DNA of 64,000 bases, from positions 1,302,001 through 1,366,000 of the forward strand of contig NZ_CP007145.1 in NCBI RefSeq assembly GCF_000576555.1. The letters run 5' to 3'. The notes under the pieces are model-generated. The model had not been told where the DNA came from. It searched no databases and was given only the letters and a program-made list of their open reading frames with translations. Each line of letters opens with the position of its first letter. The first letter of the stretch is position 1. The translations under genes and the position numbers were made by a program. The DNA is from Hymenobacter swuensis DY53 (GTDB lineage: Bacteria > Bacteroidota > Bacteroidia > Cytophagales > Hymenobacteraceae). This document shows positions 8,632-16,570 of the stretch, piece by piece.

Positions 8632-9132
8632 ATGACGACGCTGGCAGCCGTAGCCGTTACAACGGCTACTTTCTTCGGGATGGAGTTTGTGGCGTGGTTC
8701 ATGCACCGCTTTGTGCTGCATGGGCCGCTCTGGTTTCTGCACCGCTCGCACCACGTGCGGCACCCGCACCGCTTCGAGCGTAACGACTTCTTCTTCCTGT
8801 TTTATGGTTCTCTGTCGATGCTGCTCATTATCTATGGCGCCCCGGCAAAGGATGTTCGTTTCTGGATGGGCGTCGGTATTGCGGCGTACGGTACGCTGTA
8901 CTTTTTTGTGCACGACGTGCTAATTCACGGCCGGCTGCGGTTCTGGCGCAAGTCGCGCAGCATGTATTTGCGTGCCCTTAACATGGCGCACAAAATGCAC
9001 CACAAAACTACGGGCCGCGACGGCAGTGAAGAGTTTGGCCTTTTGTGGGTATCCCCCAAGTATTTTGCGCTGGCCCAGCGCAAACCTGCCCCTACGCGGG
9101 TGCTGCGGCAGCGCACCACTACCTCAGCATAA
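8632..9132 (+). CDS. crtZ: Beta-carotene hydroxylase CrtZ
   Basis: Membrane di-iron hydroxylase that adds hydroxyl groups at C3 of beta-ionone rings of carotenoids. The 166-aa protein has the histidine boxes of the fatty-acid-hydroxylase superfamily in CrtZ arrangement: H25 and H30 (HRFVLH), H37, H40-H41 and H44 (HRSHHVRH), then HDVLIHGR and HKMHH. Hydrophobic segments lie between them. Length matches bacterial CrtZ (160-175). The ATG at 8632 begins the first membrane helix. It is followed after 30 bases by the CarH-like regulator, suggesting cotranscription, and other crt genes lie 2-8 kb downstream, supporting the carotenoid assignment over a generic sterol or fatty-acid hydroxylase. Confidence 0.92.
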   Translation: MTTLAAVAVTTATFFGMEFVAWFMHRFVLHGPLWFLHRSHHVRHPHRFERNDFFFLFYGSLSMLLIIYGAPAKDVRFWMGVGIAAYGTLYFFVHDVLIHGRLRFWRKSRSMYLRALNMAHKMHHKTTGRDGSEEFGLLWVSPKYFALAQRKPAPTRVLRQRTTTSA

Positions 9133-9162
9133 ATTTTAGTTAGCCGAGAGGCGTATTGTACC

Positions 9163-10071
9163 GTGGGCCATTTTTCCATTAGCGACCTGGAGCAGCTTTC
9201 GGGCATTAAGGCGCATACCATCCGCATCTGGGAGCAGCGTTACGGCATTTTGCGACCGGTGCGCACCGCCACCAATATCCGCACCTACTGCGACGATGAT
9301 CTGCGCCGACTGCTAAACGTAGCAACGCTGTGCGGGCGCGGCTACCGTATTTCGCAGGTCGCCAAACTCTCGGAGCAGGAACTCTCGAGAGCCGTTATTT
9401 CCTGCGACGACGACGCACATTCTCAGAATTATTGCCACCAGGTGAATGCCCTGCTGGCTGCTATGCTGGCAATGGATGAGTGCAAGCTCACGCAGGTGCT
9501 TGCCCACGTAACGGCCCAATACGGGTTTGAGCAGGCTATTCTGCGGGTCGCGTATCCCTTTCTGCAGCGAATAGGTGTGATGTGGCAGGCCGGCGCAGTG
9601 AATCCGGCGCAGGAACACTTGGTAACCAATCTGCTGCGGCAGAAGATGATGGCGGCCACCGATGCGTTGCCGCCGGTGCAACCGGCCATGGCGCGGCGCT
9701 GGGTACTGTTTCTGCCTGAAAGGGAAATGCACGAACTAGCGCTGCTGTTTATGAACTACGCCCTGCGAGCCCGTGGACACCATGTGTTATACCTGGGGCA
9801 AAACCTGCCGATTACGGAATTGAAGCCCGTTTGCGCGGCGTATCAGCCCCACGCTGCCCTCACCGTCATGACGGCCGTGCCCGAGCGGCACGAAGTACCT
9901 GGGTTCGTGCAGGAGCTTAGCCAGCTGTGCCCCGATATTGACCTGTATTTGTATGGCCCGCTGGCGCAGTTGGACTTTGTGTTGCCGGCCAATACGGCCC
10001 GGTTGGGATTGATAACAGATTTTCTTGCCCTTGCCGATGCAACTGCCCTATCGGCTGCGGCGGTTACGTAG
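9163..10071 (+). CDS. MerR-type regulator with B12-binding domain (CarH-like)
   Basis: Probable light-responsive repressor of carotenoid genes. The N-terminal MerR helix-turn-helix reads FSISDLEQLSGIKAHTIRIW with W23-E-Q-R-Y (residues 1-70). The middle four-helix domain holds W141-x9-E151-H152 (WQAGAVNPAQEH), the adenosylcobalamin-capping motif of CarH-type photoreceptors. A Rossmann cobalamin-binding domain follows with E188-x-H190, the lower cobalt ligand; the usual Gly three residues after the His is Ala193. GTG at 9163 is the only start fitting the HTH. Location between crtZ and the ECF sigma/crtIB genes matches known carotenoid regulons. Photochemistry is inferred from the motif, not shown. 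Confidence 0.88.
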   Translation: MGHFSISDLEQLSGIKAHTIRIWEQRYGILRPVRTATNIRTYCDDDLRRLLNVATLCGRGYRISQVAKLSEQELSRAVISCDDDAHSQNYCHQVNALLAAMLAMDECKLTQVLAHVTAQYGFEQAILRVAYPFLQRIGVMWQAGAVNPAQEHLVTNLLRQKMMAATDALPPVQPAMARRWVLFLPEREMHELALLFMNYALRARGHHVLYLGQNLPITELKPVCAAYQPHAALTVMTAVPERHEVPGFVQELSQLCPDIDLYLYGPLAQLDFVLPANTARLGLITDFLALADATALSAAAVT

Positions 10072-10118
10072 CGCAAAGATAACACAACGATAACCCTTCT
10101 CGCTTCAACAAGCCCTCT

Positions 10119-10157
10119 GCCGGGCCGTACGGACAACATCCGGATGGCCCGGCTTTT
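10119..10157 (+). terminator. Probable terminator after the CarH-like gene
   Basis: gccgggcc (10119-10126) pairs with ggcccggc (10146-10153), with extra inner pairing, and is followed by TTTT. It would separate crtZ-carH from the sigma-factor gene. Confidence 0.6.
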
Positions 10158-10331
10158 CGTTGATACCGGCACGATGACGCTAGAGGAAAAATGGGGTGAA
10201 GTACTGAGCTTACGGATAGTGAATCACTGTAGAGGAAATGGGTAGTGCGCTCAGAGAAGCTGAAGCATAAGAAATGCTAGGATTTGGAAAAATAAATCCA
10301 TCTATGTACGTACAACTTTCGAATTGCCCCG

Positions 10332-10339
10332 TATATTTG
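10332..10339 (+). promoter_or_regulatory. Bacteroidota -7 box (TATATTTG) for the sigma-factor gene
   Basis: Exact TAnnTTTG match 32 bases before the ATG at 10371, giving a 5' leader of about 25 bases. No TTG -33 box lies 19-21 bases upstream, which would be expected if another activator or sigma factor drives it. Confidence 0.5.
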
Positions 10340-10370
10340 TTTAACCTTTTGCCACGAAAAGCTAAACAGT

Positions 10371-10886
10371 ATGACCTCTTTGGAATTCACCGACCAAGTA
10401 CAAAGGATTTCTTACTCGCTGAAGCCCGTGGCGATGAACCTGACCCGCGACGCAGACGATGCCAAGGACCTGGTGCAGGAAACCTTGCTTAAAGCCATGC
10501 TGAACAAGGACAAGTTCAAGGCGGGCACCAATTTGAAGGCCTGGTTGTACACCATCATGCGCAACACCTTCATCAACAACTACAACAAAATCACCAAGCG
10601 CAATAGCAATATTGACAGCACGGAGTACTTTCAGTACTTCAATACTGATGAAAATTACATTACGCACAACGGTGCAACGTCTGACTTCGTAGTAACAGAT
10701 ATTAACGCGGCCATTGCCGGCCTTTCCGCCGACTACCGGACGCCGTTCATGATGTACTACATCGGTTACAAGTACTTGGAAATTGCGGAAAAGCTGCAAA
10801 TTCCGATTGGAACCGTGAAAAACCGTATCCACATCGCCCGCAAGGAACTCAAGCAGGCGCTGAAGACATACGCCCCCGGCGTGTAG
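10371..10886 (+). CDS. ECF sigma-70 family RNA polymerase sigma factor
   Basis: 171-aa extracytoplasmic-function sigma factor. Region 2 includes DADDAKDLVQETLLKAM and LKAWLYTIMRN (core RNA polymerase and -10 binding); region 4 near residues 135-165 includes YLEIAEKLQIPIGTVKNRI, a -35-type helix-turn-helix. No region 1 or 3 is present. There is no adjacent anti-sigma gene, unlike most ECF systems. The sequence type resembles the very widespread Cytophagales group often placed beside crtI/crtB, and crtI follows 267 bases later. By analogy with CarQ and similar factors it could drive the carotenoid genes, but nothing in the sequence proves this. Confidence 0.9.
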   Translation: MTSLEFTDQVQRISYSLKPVAMNLTRDADDAKDLVQETLLKAMLNKDKFKAGTNLKAWLYTIMRNTFINNYNKITKRNSNIDSTEYFQYFNTDENYITHNGATSDFVVTDINAAIAGLSADYRTPFMMYYIGYKYLEIAEKLQIPIGTVKNRIHIARKELKQALKTYAPGV

Positions 10887-10925
10887 GGAATAGGGAGAGA
10901 GTACAGACCCGCCCCGGGCGTATAG

Positions 10926-10972
10926 CGGGCCGCGGACAACGTTCACCTTCGGGCGACGTCGTTCGCGGCCCG
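10926..10972 (+). terminator. GC-rich hairpin after the sigma-factor gene
   Basis: cgggccgcg (10926-10934) and its complement (10964-10972) frame a partly paired loop. There is no T run, so it may be a structured spacer rather than a true intrinsic terminator. The rest of 10887-11153 contains no gene that I can support. Confidence 0.4.
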
Positions 10973-11153
10973 TCTGCTTGTGCAGGGCCCGTAATTTTAC
11001 CCGTGCCCTATCCCGTTGGGGAGCTCCTGCTAAAACCTTCGCCGGGTGTGGCGGTATGAGGTAGGTAGCTGGACCGCTACAAGGCCAACTGCGCGCCTAA
11101 ATGTTCATCTTTACCTCTTCGCATCCGCGAAATTCGCCTAATCCGTTTAATCC

Positions 11154-12698
11154 GTGATTAAACACGTCATTGTTATTGGGGCCGGTTTTGCGGGCCTTTC
11201 GGCCGCTACTTCGCTGGCCCAGCGCGGCTACCGCGTTACCATTCTGGAAAAGAACGAAGGCCCGGGTGGTCGAGCCCGGGTGTTCCGCCAGCAGGGCTTC
11301 ACCTTTGATATGGGCCCCAGCTGGTATTGGATGCCGGATATCTTTGAGCAGTATTTTGCCCGCTTTGGCAGGAAGGTATCCGACTACTACGACCTCGTGC
11401 GGCTGGATCCTTCGTACCAGGTGATTTTTAAAGGGCCGGAGGCGGTGGATATTCCGGCCGCCATGGAGGAGTTGCGCCAGCTGTTCGAACGGTACGAGCC
11501 CGGCAGTGGCGCACGGCTGGATGAGTTTCTGCGGCAAGCGGCCTATAAATACAAAGTAGGAATCGGCAAATTCGTGCACATGCCCGGCCGCTCCCTGCTG
11601 GAGTTCATGGATCCGCGTCTGGTAGTGGATGCCGTGCGGCTCGATTTGCTGCAGAGTATGCATCAGCACGTGCGCAAATTCTTCAAGGACCCGCGGCTGC
11701 TGGAACTGGTGGAATTTCCGATTCTGTTTCTTGGCGCTACCTCGGAAAATACGCCGGCTCTATACTCGCTCATGAACTACGCCGACCTGGCCCTGGGCAC
11801 TTGGTACCCGATGGGCGGCATGCACAAAATTGTGGAAGGCATGGTGCAACTGGCCCAGGAGCGCGGCGTAACGCTGGAATACAACGTGCCCGTGCAGCAG
11901 ATTGTGGTAGAGAATGGCCAGGCTACCGGTGTGCAAACCGCCAGCGGCTTCCGGCCCGCCGATGTTGTCGTGGCCGGTGCCGATTACCACCACGCCGAGC
12001 AAGACCTGCTGGCTCCGGAGTGGCGGCAGTACGATGAGAAGTACTGGGACAAGCGCACCATGGCTCCGTCATCGTTGCTGTTTTACGTGGGCGTGAACAA
12101 GCGCCTGCCCAAGCTACGGCACCACAACCTGTTCTTCGATGAGGATTTCAGCCTGCACGCTCAGGAAATATACGAGGACCCGAAGTGGCCCAGCCGCCCG
12201 CTGTTCTACGTTTCAGCTCCTTCCCAGACCGACCCCAGCGTGGCGCCGGAAGGCTGCGAAAACCTGTTCCTGCTGATTCCGGTAGCTCCTGACCTGGCAG
12301 ATCCGGAGGAAACGAGGGAGCGGTACTACCACCTGATTATGGAGCGGCTAGAGCGGCACTGCGGTACCAGCATCCGCGACGCGGTGGTATACAAGCGCAG
12401 CTATGCCCACCGGGACTTTGTGCAGGATTACCACAGCTATAAGGGCAATGCCTACGGTTTGGCCAATACCTTGCGCCAGACAGCAATTCTCAAGCCTTCC
12501 CTCAAAAGCAAAAAGGTGAGCAATCTGTATTTTACAGGGCAGCTTACGGTGCCCGGCCCCGGCGTCCCGCCCTCCCTTATCTCGGGGCAGGTTGTGGCGA
12601 AGGAAATAGAAAAGGAGCACCCGGGGGCACTGCAAACGGAGCGCAGCAGTTCTTCCTCGGCCCTGCACGACCCGGCCCTGAGCAAAAAAAACGTTTAA
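11154..12698 (+). CDS. crtI: Phytoene desaturase CrtI
   Basis: FAD-dependent desaturase converting phytoene stepwise to lycopene at the membrane. The Rossmann dinucleotide motif VIVIGAGFAGLSAAT starts at residue 5 and is followed by LEKNEGPGGRAR; the C-terminal carotenoid-oxidase signature with GQLTVPGPGVPPSLISG is near residues 460-480. Length 514 aa fits CrtI (490-515). The only plausible start is the GTG at 11154, placed within an AATCCGTTTAATCCGTG direct repeat. The C-terminal 25 residues are Ser-rich and dispensable-looking. crtB follows 87 bases downstream, the usual crtIB pair. Confidence 0.95.
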   Translation: MIKHVIVIGAGFAGLSAATSLAQRGYRVTILEKNEGPGGRARVFRQQGFTFDMGPSWYWMPDIFEQYFARFGRKVSDYYDLVRLDPSYQVIFKGPEAVDIPAAMEELRQLFERYEPGSGARLDEFLRQAAYKYKVGIGKFVHMPGRSLLEFMDPRLVVDAVRLDLLQSMHQHVRKFFKDPRLLELVEFPILFLGATSENTPALYSLMNYADLALGTWYPMGGMHKIVEGMVQLAQERGVTLEYNVPVQQIVVENGQATGVQTASGFRPADVVVAGADYHHAEQDLLAPEWRQYDEKYWDKRTMAPSSLLFYVGVNKRLPKLRHHNLFFDEDFSLHAQEIYEDPKWPSRPLFYVSAPSQTDPSVAPEGCENLFLLIPVAPDLADPEETRERYYHLIMERLERHCGTSIRDAVVYKRSYAHRDFVQDYHSYKGNAYGLANTLRQTAILKPSLKSKKVSNLYFTGQLTVPGPGVPPSLISGQVVAKEIEKEHPGALQTERSSSSSALHDPALSKKNV

Positions 12699-12785
12699 TT
12701 ACTGAGCCCGCCACTGAAACCAGCGTGCTTAGGGTTGCTTAGTGCAGATAGCGGAAAGATTGCTCTGCTCGCAATGACAAAAACA

Positions 12786-13628
12786 ATGGACCACGTTCAA
12801 CTTTTTACCGATACTAGCCGGGCCTGTGCCAAGTTGATTACGCAGCGGTATAGCACCTCCTTCACGCTGGGCATCCGTACGCTTGACCAACGGTTTCATC
12901 TGCCGGTGTACGCGGTGTATGGCTTTGTGCGGTGGGCCGATGAAATTGTGGATACGTTTCATGCCCACGACAAAGCCGCGCTGTTTGCCGATTTCAAGCG
13001 CCAGACCTACGAGGCACTGGAAATCGGGCTCAGCCTGAATCCGGTGCTGCACGCGTTTCAGGACGTGGTGCGACAGTACGGCATCGACCGGGAGTTCATC
13101 GATGCTTTTCTGTTCAGCATGGAAATGGACCTCGATGACCGAAGCTATAACCAGTCCTTGTATGAAAAATACATTTACGGCTCGGCTGAGGTAGTAGGGT
13201 TGATGTGTCTGCGCATTTTTTGTGAGGGCGACACCGCGCAGTTTGACCACTTGCGGGAGCCTGCCCGGCGGCTAGGCTCTGCCTTTCAGAAAATCAATTT
13301 TCTGCGCGACATTCGCTCCGATTATGAGGAGCGGGGCCGCGTGTACTTCCCCGGCGTACAGTACGAGCAGTTTACCGATGAGGTGAAGCGTACTATTGAG
13401 GCCGATATCCGGGCAGATTTTGAGGCGGGTTACGCGGGCATTGTGCAGCTACCCCGGGCGGCGCGACTTGGCGTGTACTTGGCTTACGTGTATTACCTGA
13501 AGCTTTTTCACAAGATTCGGCAGCTGCCGGCCCGGCGCATTCTGGGTGAAAGAGTACGGGTGCCCAACAACACCAAGCTGCTGCTGCTGATGGGGTCCTA
13601 TTTCCGCTACCGGCTGGTACGGTTATAG
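12786..13628 (+). CDS. crtB: Phytoene synthase CrtB
   Basis: Condenses two geranylgeranyl diphosphates to phytoene, the committed step of C40 carotenoid synthesis. The 280-aa protein carries the two Asp-rich motifs of trans-isoprenyl head-to-head synthases: RWADEIVDTF (first DxxxD) and NFLRDIRSDYEERGR (second), and the conserved TSF-LG near the N-terminus. Either ATG 12786 (chosen, starts MDHVQLF) or ATG 12774 is possible; the latter lies in a GCTCGCAATGACA segment that looks like an intergenic repeat. It is the pathway partner of crtI immediately upstream. Squalene synthase activity is less likely given that neighbour. Confidence 0.93.
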   Translation: MDHVQLFTDTSRACAKLITQRYSTSFTLGIRTLDQRFHLPVYAVYGFVRWADEIVDTFHAHDKAALFADFKRQTYEALEIGLSLNPVLHAFQDVVRQYGIDREFIDAFLFSMEMDLDDRSYNQSLYEKYIYGSAEVVGLMCLRIFCEGDTAQFDHLREPARRLGSAFQKINFLRDIRSDYEERGRVYFPGVQYEQFTDEVKRTIEADIRADFEAGYAGIVQLPRAARLGVYLAYVYYLKLFHKIRQLPARRILGERVRVPNNTKLLLLMGSYFRYRLVRL

Positions 13629-13667
13629 TATAAGGAGAAGCCTGACTGCACTTTTCGGGTAGTCGTG

Positions 13668-13675
13668 TAGTTTTG
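13668..13675 (+). promoter_or_regulatory. Bacteroidota -7 box (TAGTTTTG)
   Basis: Exact TAnnTTTG match 30 bases upstream of the ATG at 13698; -33 element not obvious. Confidence 0.45.
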
Positions 13676-13697
13676 TGGCCGCTGAAGGTCGTAAAAT

Positions 13698-14258
13698 ATG
13701 TCCGGTCCTGGCTCCCTCCACCGTGAACGTTTCTCTGTGCTGCGCTACCTGTTTCTACCACTCATCCTGATTCTTTCCACTTTCGTGTCTACTGAAGCCA
13801 ACCCCTATTCCCTGCCGCACCTGCGCCGCCAGTACCAGCAAGCCGCTGCCGATAAAGAAGCCGGCGAAAAATTCCACAAGCTCATGGCCGCCTACGATAA
13901 GCAGGATGCCGTGGTGCTGGCCTATAAAGCTGCTGCCGAGGCTATCCGGGCCCGCGACGCTTCTATGTTCAACAAGCTCACCTATGTGCAGCAGGCCAGC
14001 AAGTTGTTCGATCAGGCCGTAAAGCTCGACGATGACAACGCCGAAGTTCGGTTCCTGCGTCTGAGCGTGGAAAGCAATCTGCCCAGCTTTCTGGGCCTGA
14101 GCGCGCACGTAGAGGAAGACCGTCAGTTTCTGGTTAATACCCTTCTCAAGCATCCCAAATCGGGCCTTGATGCGGAGTCATTTGGGTTGGTGCGCGACTT
14201 CCTAGTGCAGCGCGGGCATGTCTCGGATACCGATGCGGAAAAGCTGACGCAGTTGTAA
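13698..14258 (+). CDS. Exported helical protein of unknown function
   Basis: 186-aa protein with an N-terminal basic/hydrophobic signal (RYLFLPLILILSTFVSTEA, cleavage likely after residue 35). The mature part is helical and TPR-like: repeated AAYDKQDAVVLAYKAAAEA, LFDQAVKLDDDNAEVRFLR and LDAESFGLVRDFL. No catalytic motif is visible. It reads like a conserved Cytophagales hypothetical and probably acts in the periplasm. It has its own -7 box and a terminator downstream, so it is likely not part of the crt operon although it lies between crtB and ispH. Function unknown. Confidence 0.75.
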   Translation: MSGPGSLHRERFSVLRYLFLPLILILSTFVSTEANPYSLPHLRRQYQQAAADKEAGEKFHKLMAAYDKQDAVVLAYKAAAEAIRARDASMFNKLTYVQQASKLFDQAVKLDDDNAEVRFLRLSVESNLPSFLGLSAHVEEDRQFLVNTLLKHPKSGLDAESFGLVRDFLVQRGHVSDTDAEKLTQL

Positions 14259-14288
14259 TACTTGATTGGGGCTATCTGCCTCACTCGG

Positions 14289-14328
14289 CAAAGGCCCTGC
14301 TCCCGCTTCGGGGAAGGCAGGGCCTTTG
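14289..14328. terminator. Intrinsic terminator
   Basis: caaaggccctgc pairs with gcagggcctttg, with extra cccg/cggg pairing inside. Confidence 0.75.
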
Positions 14329-14390
14329 GTATATCTACGCGGGGCCTTTGTGCGTTCTAGGCGTATCTCCCGGCCATTAGTACTCCTTGC

Positions 14391-15617
14391 ATGACTAGTT
14401 TTTCGCTCCATTTTTCGGTAAAATCTGCGCTTGTACTGCCCTTGGCTTTCGCAGTGGGCGCTGCTGCGCAGGCCCAGCAAACGGTGCTGAAAGGAAAAGT
14501 AGTGGATGACCAGAACCGCCCGGTACCATACGCCAACGTGGGGCCGCCTGGCACCGAGCCCGGCACCGCCACCAACGAGGCCGGCGAGTTTACACTGCGT
14601 GTGAATAAGCTGCCTCAGAAGCTTGCTTTCGTGTGTCTGGGCTATGTCCCCGTCACGCTGGAAGTAGCTTCGGCCGCTGCCCCTGTGCGGGTAACGCTCA
14701 GGCCCAGTGCCGTGGCCCTGCCCGAAGTGCGGGTTCGCAACCCCGAGCAAGTAGCGGCGGCCTTGGTGCAAAGAGCTTATGCCAAGCTCGCCCGGCATCA
14801 GCGGGAAGAGGAGTTTGGGAAGGCATTCTACCGCCAGAAGAAGCAGCATAACAGCCAATACACCGAGTTCGTAGATGCTTTTTATAACGTGCGTTTTTCG
14901 CCCCGGGAAGTAAGTGGCTGGCAACTGGAACAGGCCCGCTACGGGGCGGTGCAGGAAGATACCGGCGTGGACCTGAGTAACTTCTCGGCGGCTGTACGCC
15001 TGATTCCGGTCTTCGATTCCAGGCCCAGCCGCCGAAAACTCTCCGTCCCGCTCAGCCCGGGCAGCACCCGGCAATTCACGTTTCGGCTACGGGAAGTTCT
15101 GGAAAATAAGGGCCAGGAAACCGCCGTCATTGAGTACGGGCCGCGCCCTAATATCGACCGGTTCGTGCCCGAGGGTACCCTGTATATCGACTACAATACG
15201 GCCACACTACGGCGGGTAGAAGCCCGCATTCCGATTGAGCATCTTATGTCGATGCAGTTGCGGGAAGGCACCACGGTGGCTTCCCAAACGATGCGCATGG
15301 TATCTGATTTCAGTCCTTATCGTGACTCCCTAAGCCGGTTACAGGCCGTGCGTGCCGAGCAGCAGATTGTGCTGCGCTACCAGGGCCGCCCCGATACCAC
15401 AACCATCGAAGGCAACCTGTTCTTCTACCGCTACACCGCTAAGCCGGCCGGCAAAGGCTATAAAGCCACGGGGGCGAACTACAACGATCTTAAACAGGTG
15501 CAGAAGCAGCGGTATGATGCCGCCTTCTGGCGCGACCAGGAAATTCTGCGGGCTTCGCCGGTGGAGGAGAAGGTAATCCGGGACCTAGAGAAACAAAAAG
15601 CCTTCGGGGCATTTTAA
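14391..15617 (+). CDS. Exported protein with CarboxypepD_reg-like domain
   Basis: 408-aa secreted or envelope protein. A signal peptide ending AAAQAQQ (about residues 1-29) is followed by a carboxypeptidase-regulatory-like beta-sandwich (residues 33-110: LKGKVVDDQNRPVPYANV, TNEAGEFTL, LGYVPVTL), the domain that also starts SusC/TonB receptors. The remaining 290 residues resemble the outer-membrane-associated beta-rich proteins that follow this domain in Bacteroidota, with GTLYIDYNTATLRRVEA. No TonB plug or barrel is present, so it is not a receptor. Role unknown; perhaps cell-envelope assembly. No promoter box was recognised. Confidence 0.75.
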   Translation: MTSFSLHFSVKSALVLPLAFAVGAAAQAQQTVLKGKVVDDQNRPVPYANVGPPGTEPGTATNEAGEFTLRVNKLPQKLAFVCLGYVPVTLEVASAAAPVRVTLRPSAVALPEVRVRNPEQVAAALVQRAYAKLARHQREEEFGKAFYRQKKQHNSQYTEFVDAFYNVRFSPREVSGWQLEQARYGAVQEDTGVDLSNFSAAVRLIPVFDSRPSRRKLSVPLSPGSTRQFTFRLREVLENKGQETAVIEYGPRPNIDRFVPEGTLYIDYNTATLRRVEARIPIEHLMSMQLREGTTVASQTMRMVSDFSPYRDSLSRLQAVRAEQQIVLRYQGRPDTTTIEGNLFFYRYTAKPAGKGYKATGANYNDLKQVQKQRYDAAFWRDQEILRASPVEEKVIRDLEKQKAFGAF

Positions 15618-15716
15618 CTGCGGCCAAATGCTAAACTACAACGGCATTTCCTGGTTTGTGTTCTATCTTCCGGCAAGCGCAACCTTCCGGGGGCTCCCGC
15701 AGTTATTCCGTCAGCT

Positions 15717-16565
15717 ATGCCGTACCACCTGAGCGTCCGTATCGACCCCAATTCCGGCTTTTGCTTCGGCGTCATCTATGCCATTCAAATGGCCGAAGAT
15801 CTACTTGATGAGCAAGGCTACCTCTATTGCCTGGGCGACATTGTGCATAATGATGAAGAAGTAGAGCGGCTGGAACGCCGGGGCCTGCGCATCATTGATT
15901 ATGAGCAGCTGGCTGAGTTGCGGGAAGAAGCTGTGCTCATTCGGGCTCACGGCGAACCGCCCAGCACCTACCAGATGGCCCTGCACAACAACCTCACCCT
16001 TATTGACGCCTCCTGCCCGGTGGTACTTAAGCTGCAGAACCGCATCAAAGCCAGCTTCGACCGTAAGGACAAGATCTTCATCTACGGCAAACATGGTCAT
16101 GCTGAAGTCCGCGGCCTGCTAGGCCAGACCAGCGGGGAAGCGGTAGTGTTTGAGAGCTTGGAAGAGCTACTGGGGCATGAACTGCCCCAGAACATCACCC
16201 TCTACAGCCAGACGACCAAAAGTACCGATTCCTTTTACCGCATCAAGGGCGAACTGGAACAGCGGGGCTACCAGGTGAGTGCCAATGACACCATTTGCCG
16301 CCAAGTAAGCAACCGGGACAAGGATCTGCGCCGGTTTGCGGCCCAGTTCGATAAGGTCGTGTTTGTGTCAGGAACCAAAAGCTCCAATGGCAAGGTGCTG
16401 TATCAGGTCTGCAAGGATACGAACCCGGCCACGCACTTCATTTCCAAGGTAGATGAGCTGTGCGCGACGTGGTTTCAGCCGGGGCAGTCGGTGGGCATCT
16501 GCGGGGCTACCAGCACCCCAATGTGGCAAATGGAACAAGTGCGCGACGCTCTGCTGGCGCTATAA
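15717..16565 (+). CDS. ispH: 4-hydroxy-3-methylbut-2-enyl diphosphate reductase
   Basis: Last enzyme of the MEP pathway; a [4Fe-4S] protein that turns HMBPP into IPP and DMAPP, the building blocks for carotenoids, menaquinone and undecaprenyl carriers. The three cluster cysteines are visible: C16 (SGFCFGV), C100 (ASCPVV) and C194 (TICRQVSNR). The substrate-binding RAHGEPP and HGHAEV motifs are present. Length 282 aa is typical. The ATG at 15717 gives the conserved N-terminus. crtW begins 5 bases after the stop, so the two are almost certainly one transcript, linking isoprenoid supply to carotenoid ketolation. Confidence 0.95.
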   Translation: MPYHLSVRIDPNSGFCFGVIYAIQMAEDLLDEQGYLYCLGDIVHNDEEVERLERRGLRIIDYEQLAELREEAVLIRAHGEPPSTYQMALHNNLTLIDASCPVVLKLQNRIKASFDRKDKIFIYGKHGHAEVRGLLGQTSGEAVVFESLEELLGHELPQNITLYSQTTKSTDSFYRIKGELEQRGYQVSANDTICRQVSNRDKDLRRFAAQFDKVVFVSGTKSSNGKVLYQVCKDTNPATHFISKVDELCATWFQPGQSVGICGATSTPMWQMEQVRDALLAL

Positions 16566-16570
16566 CGACT

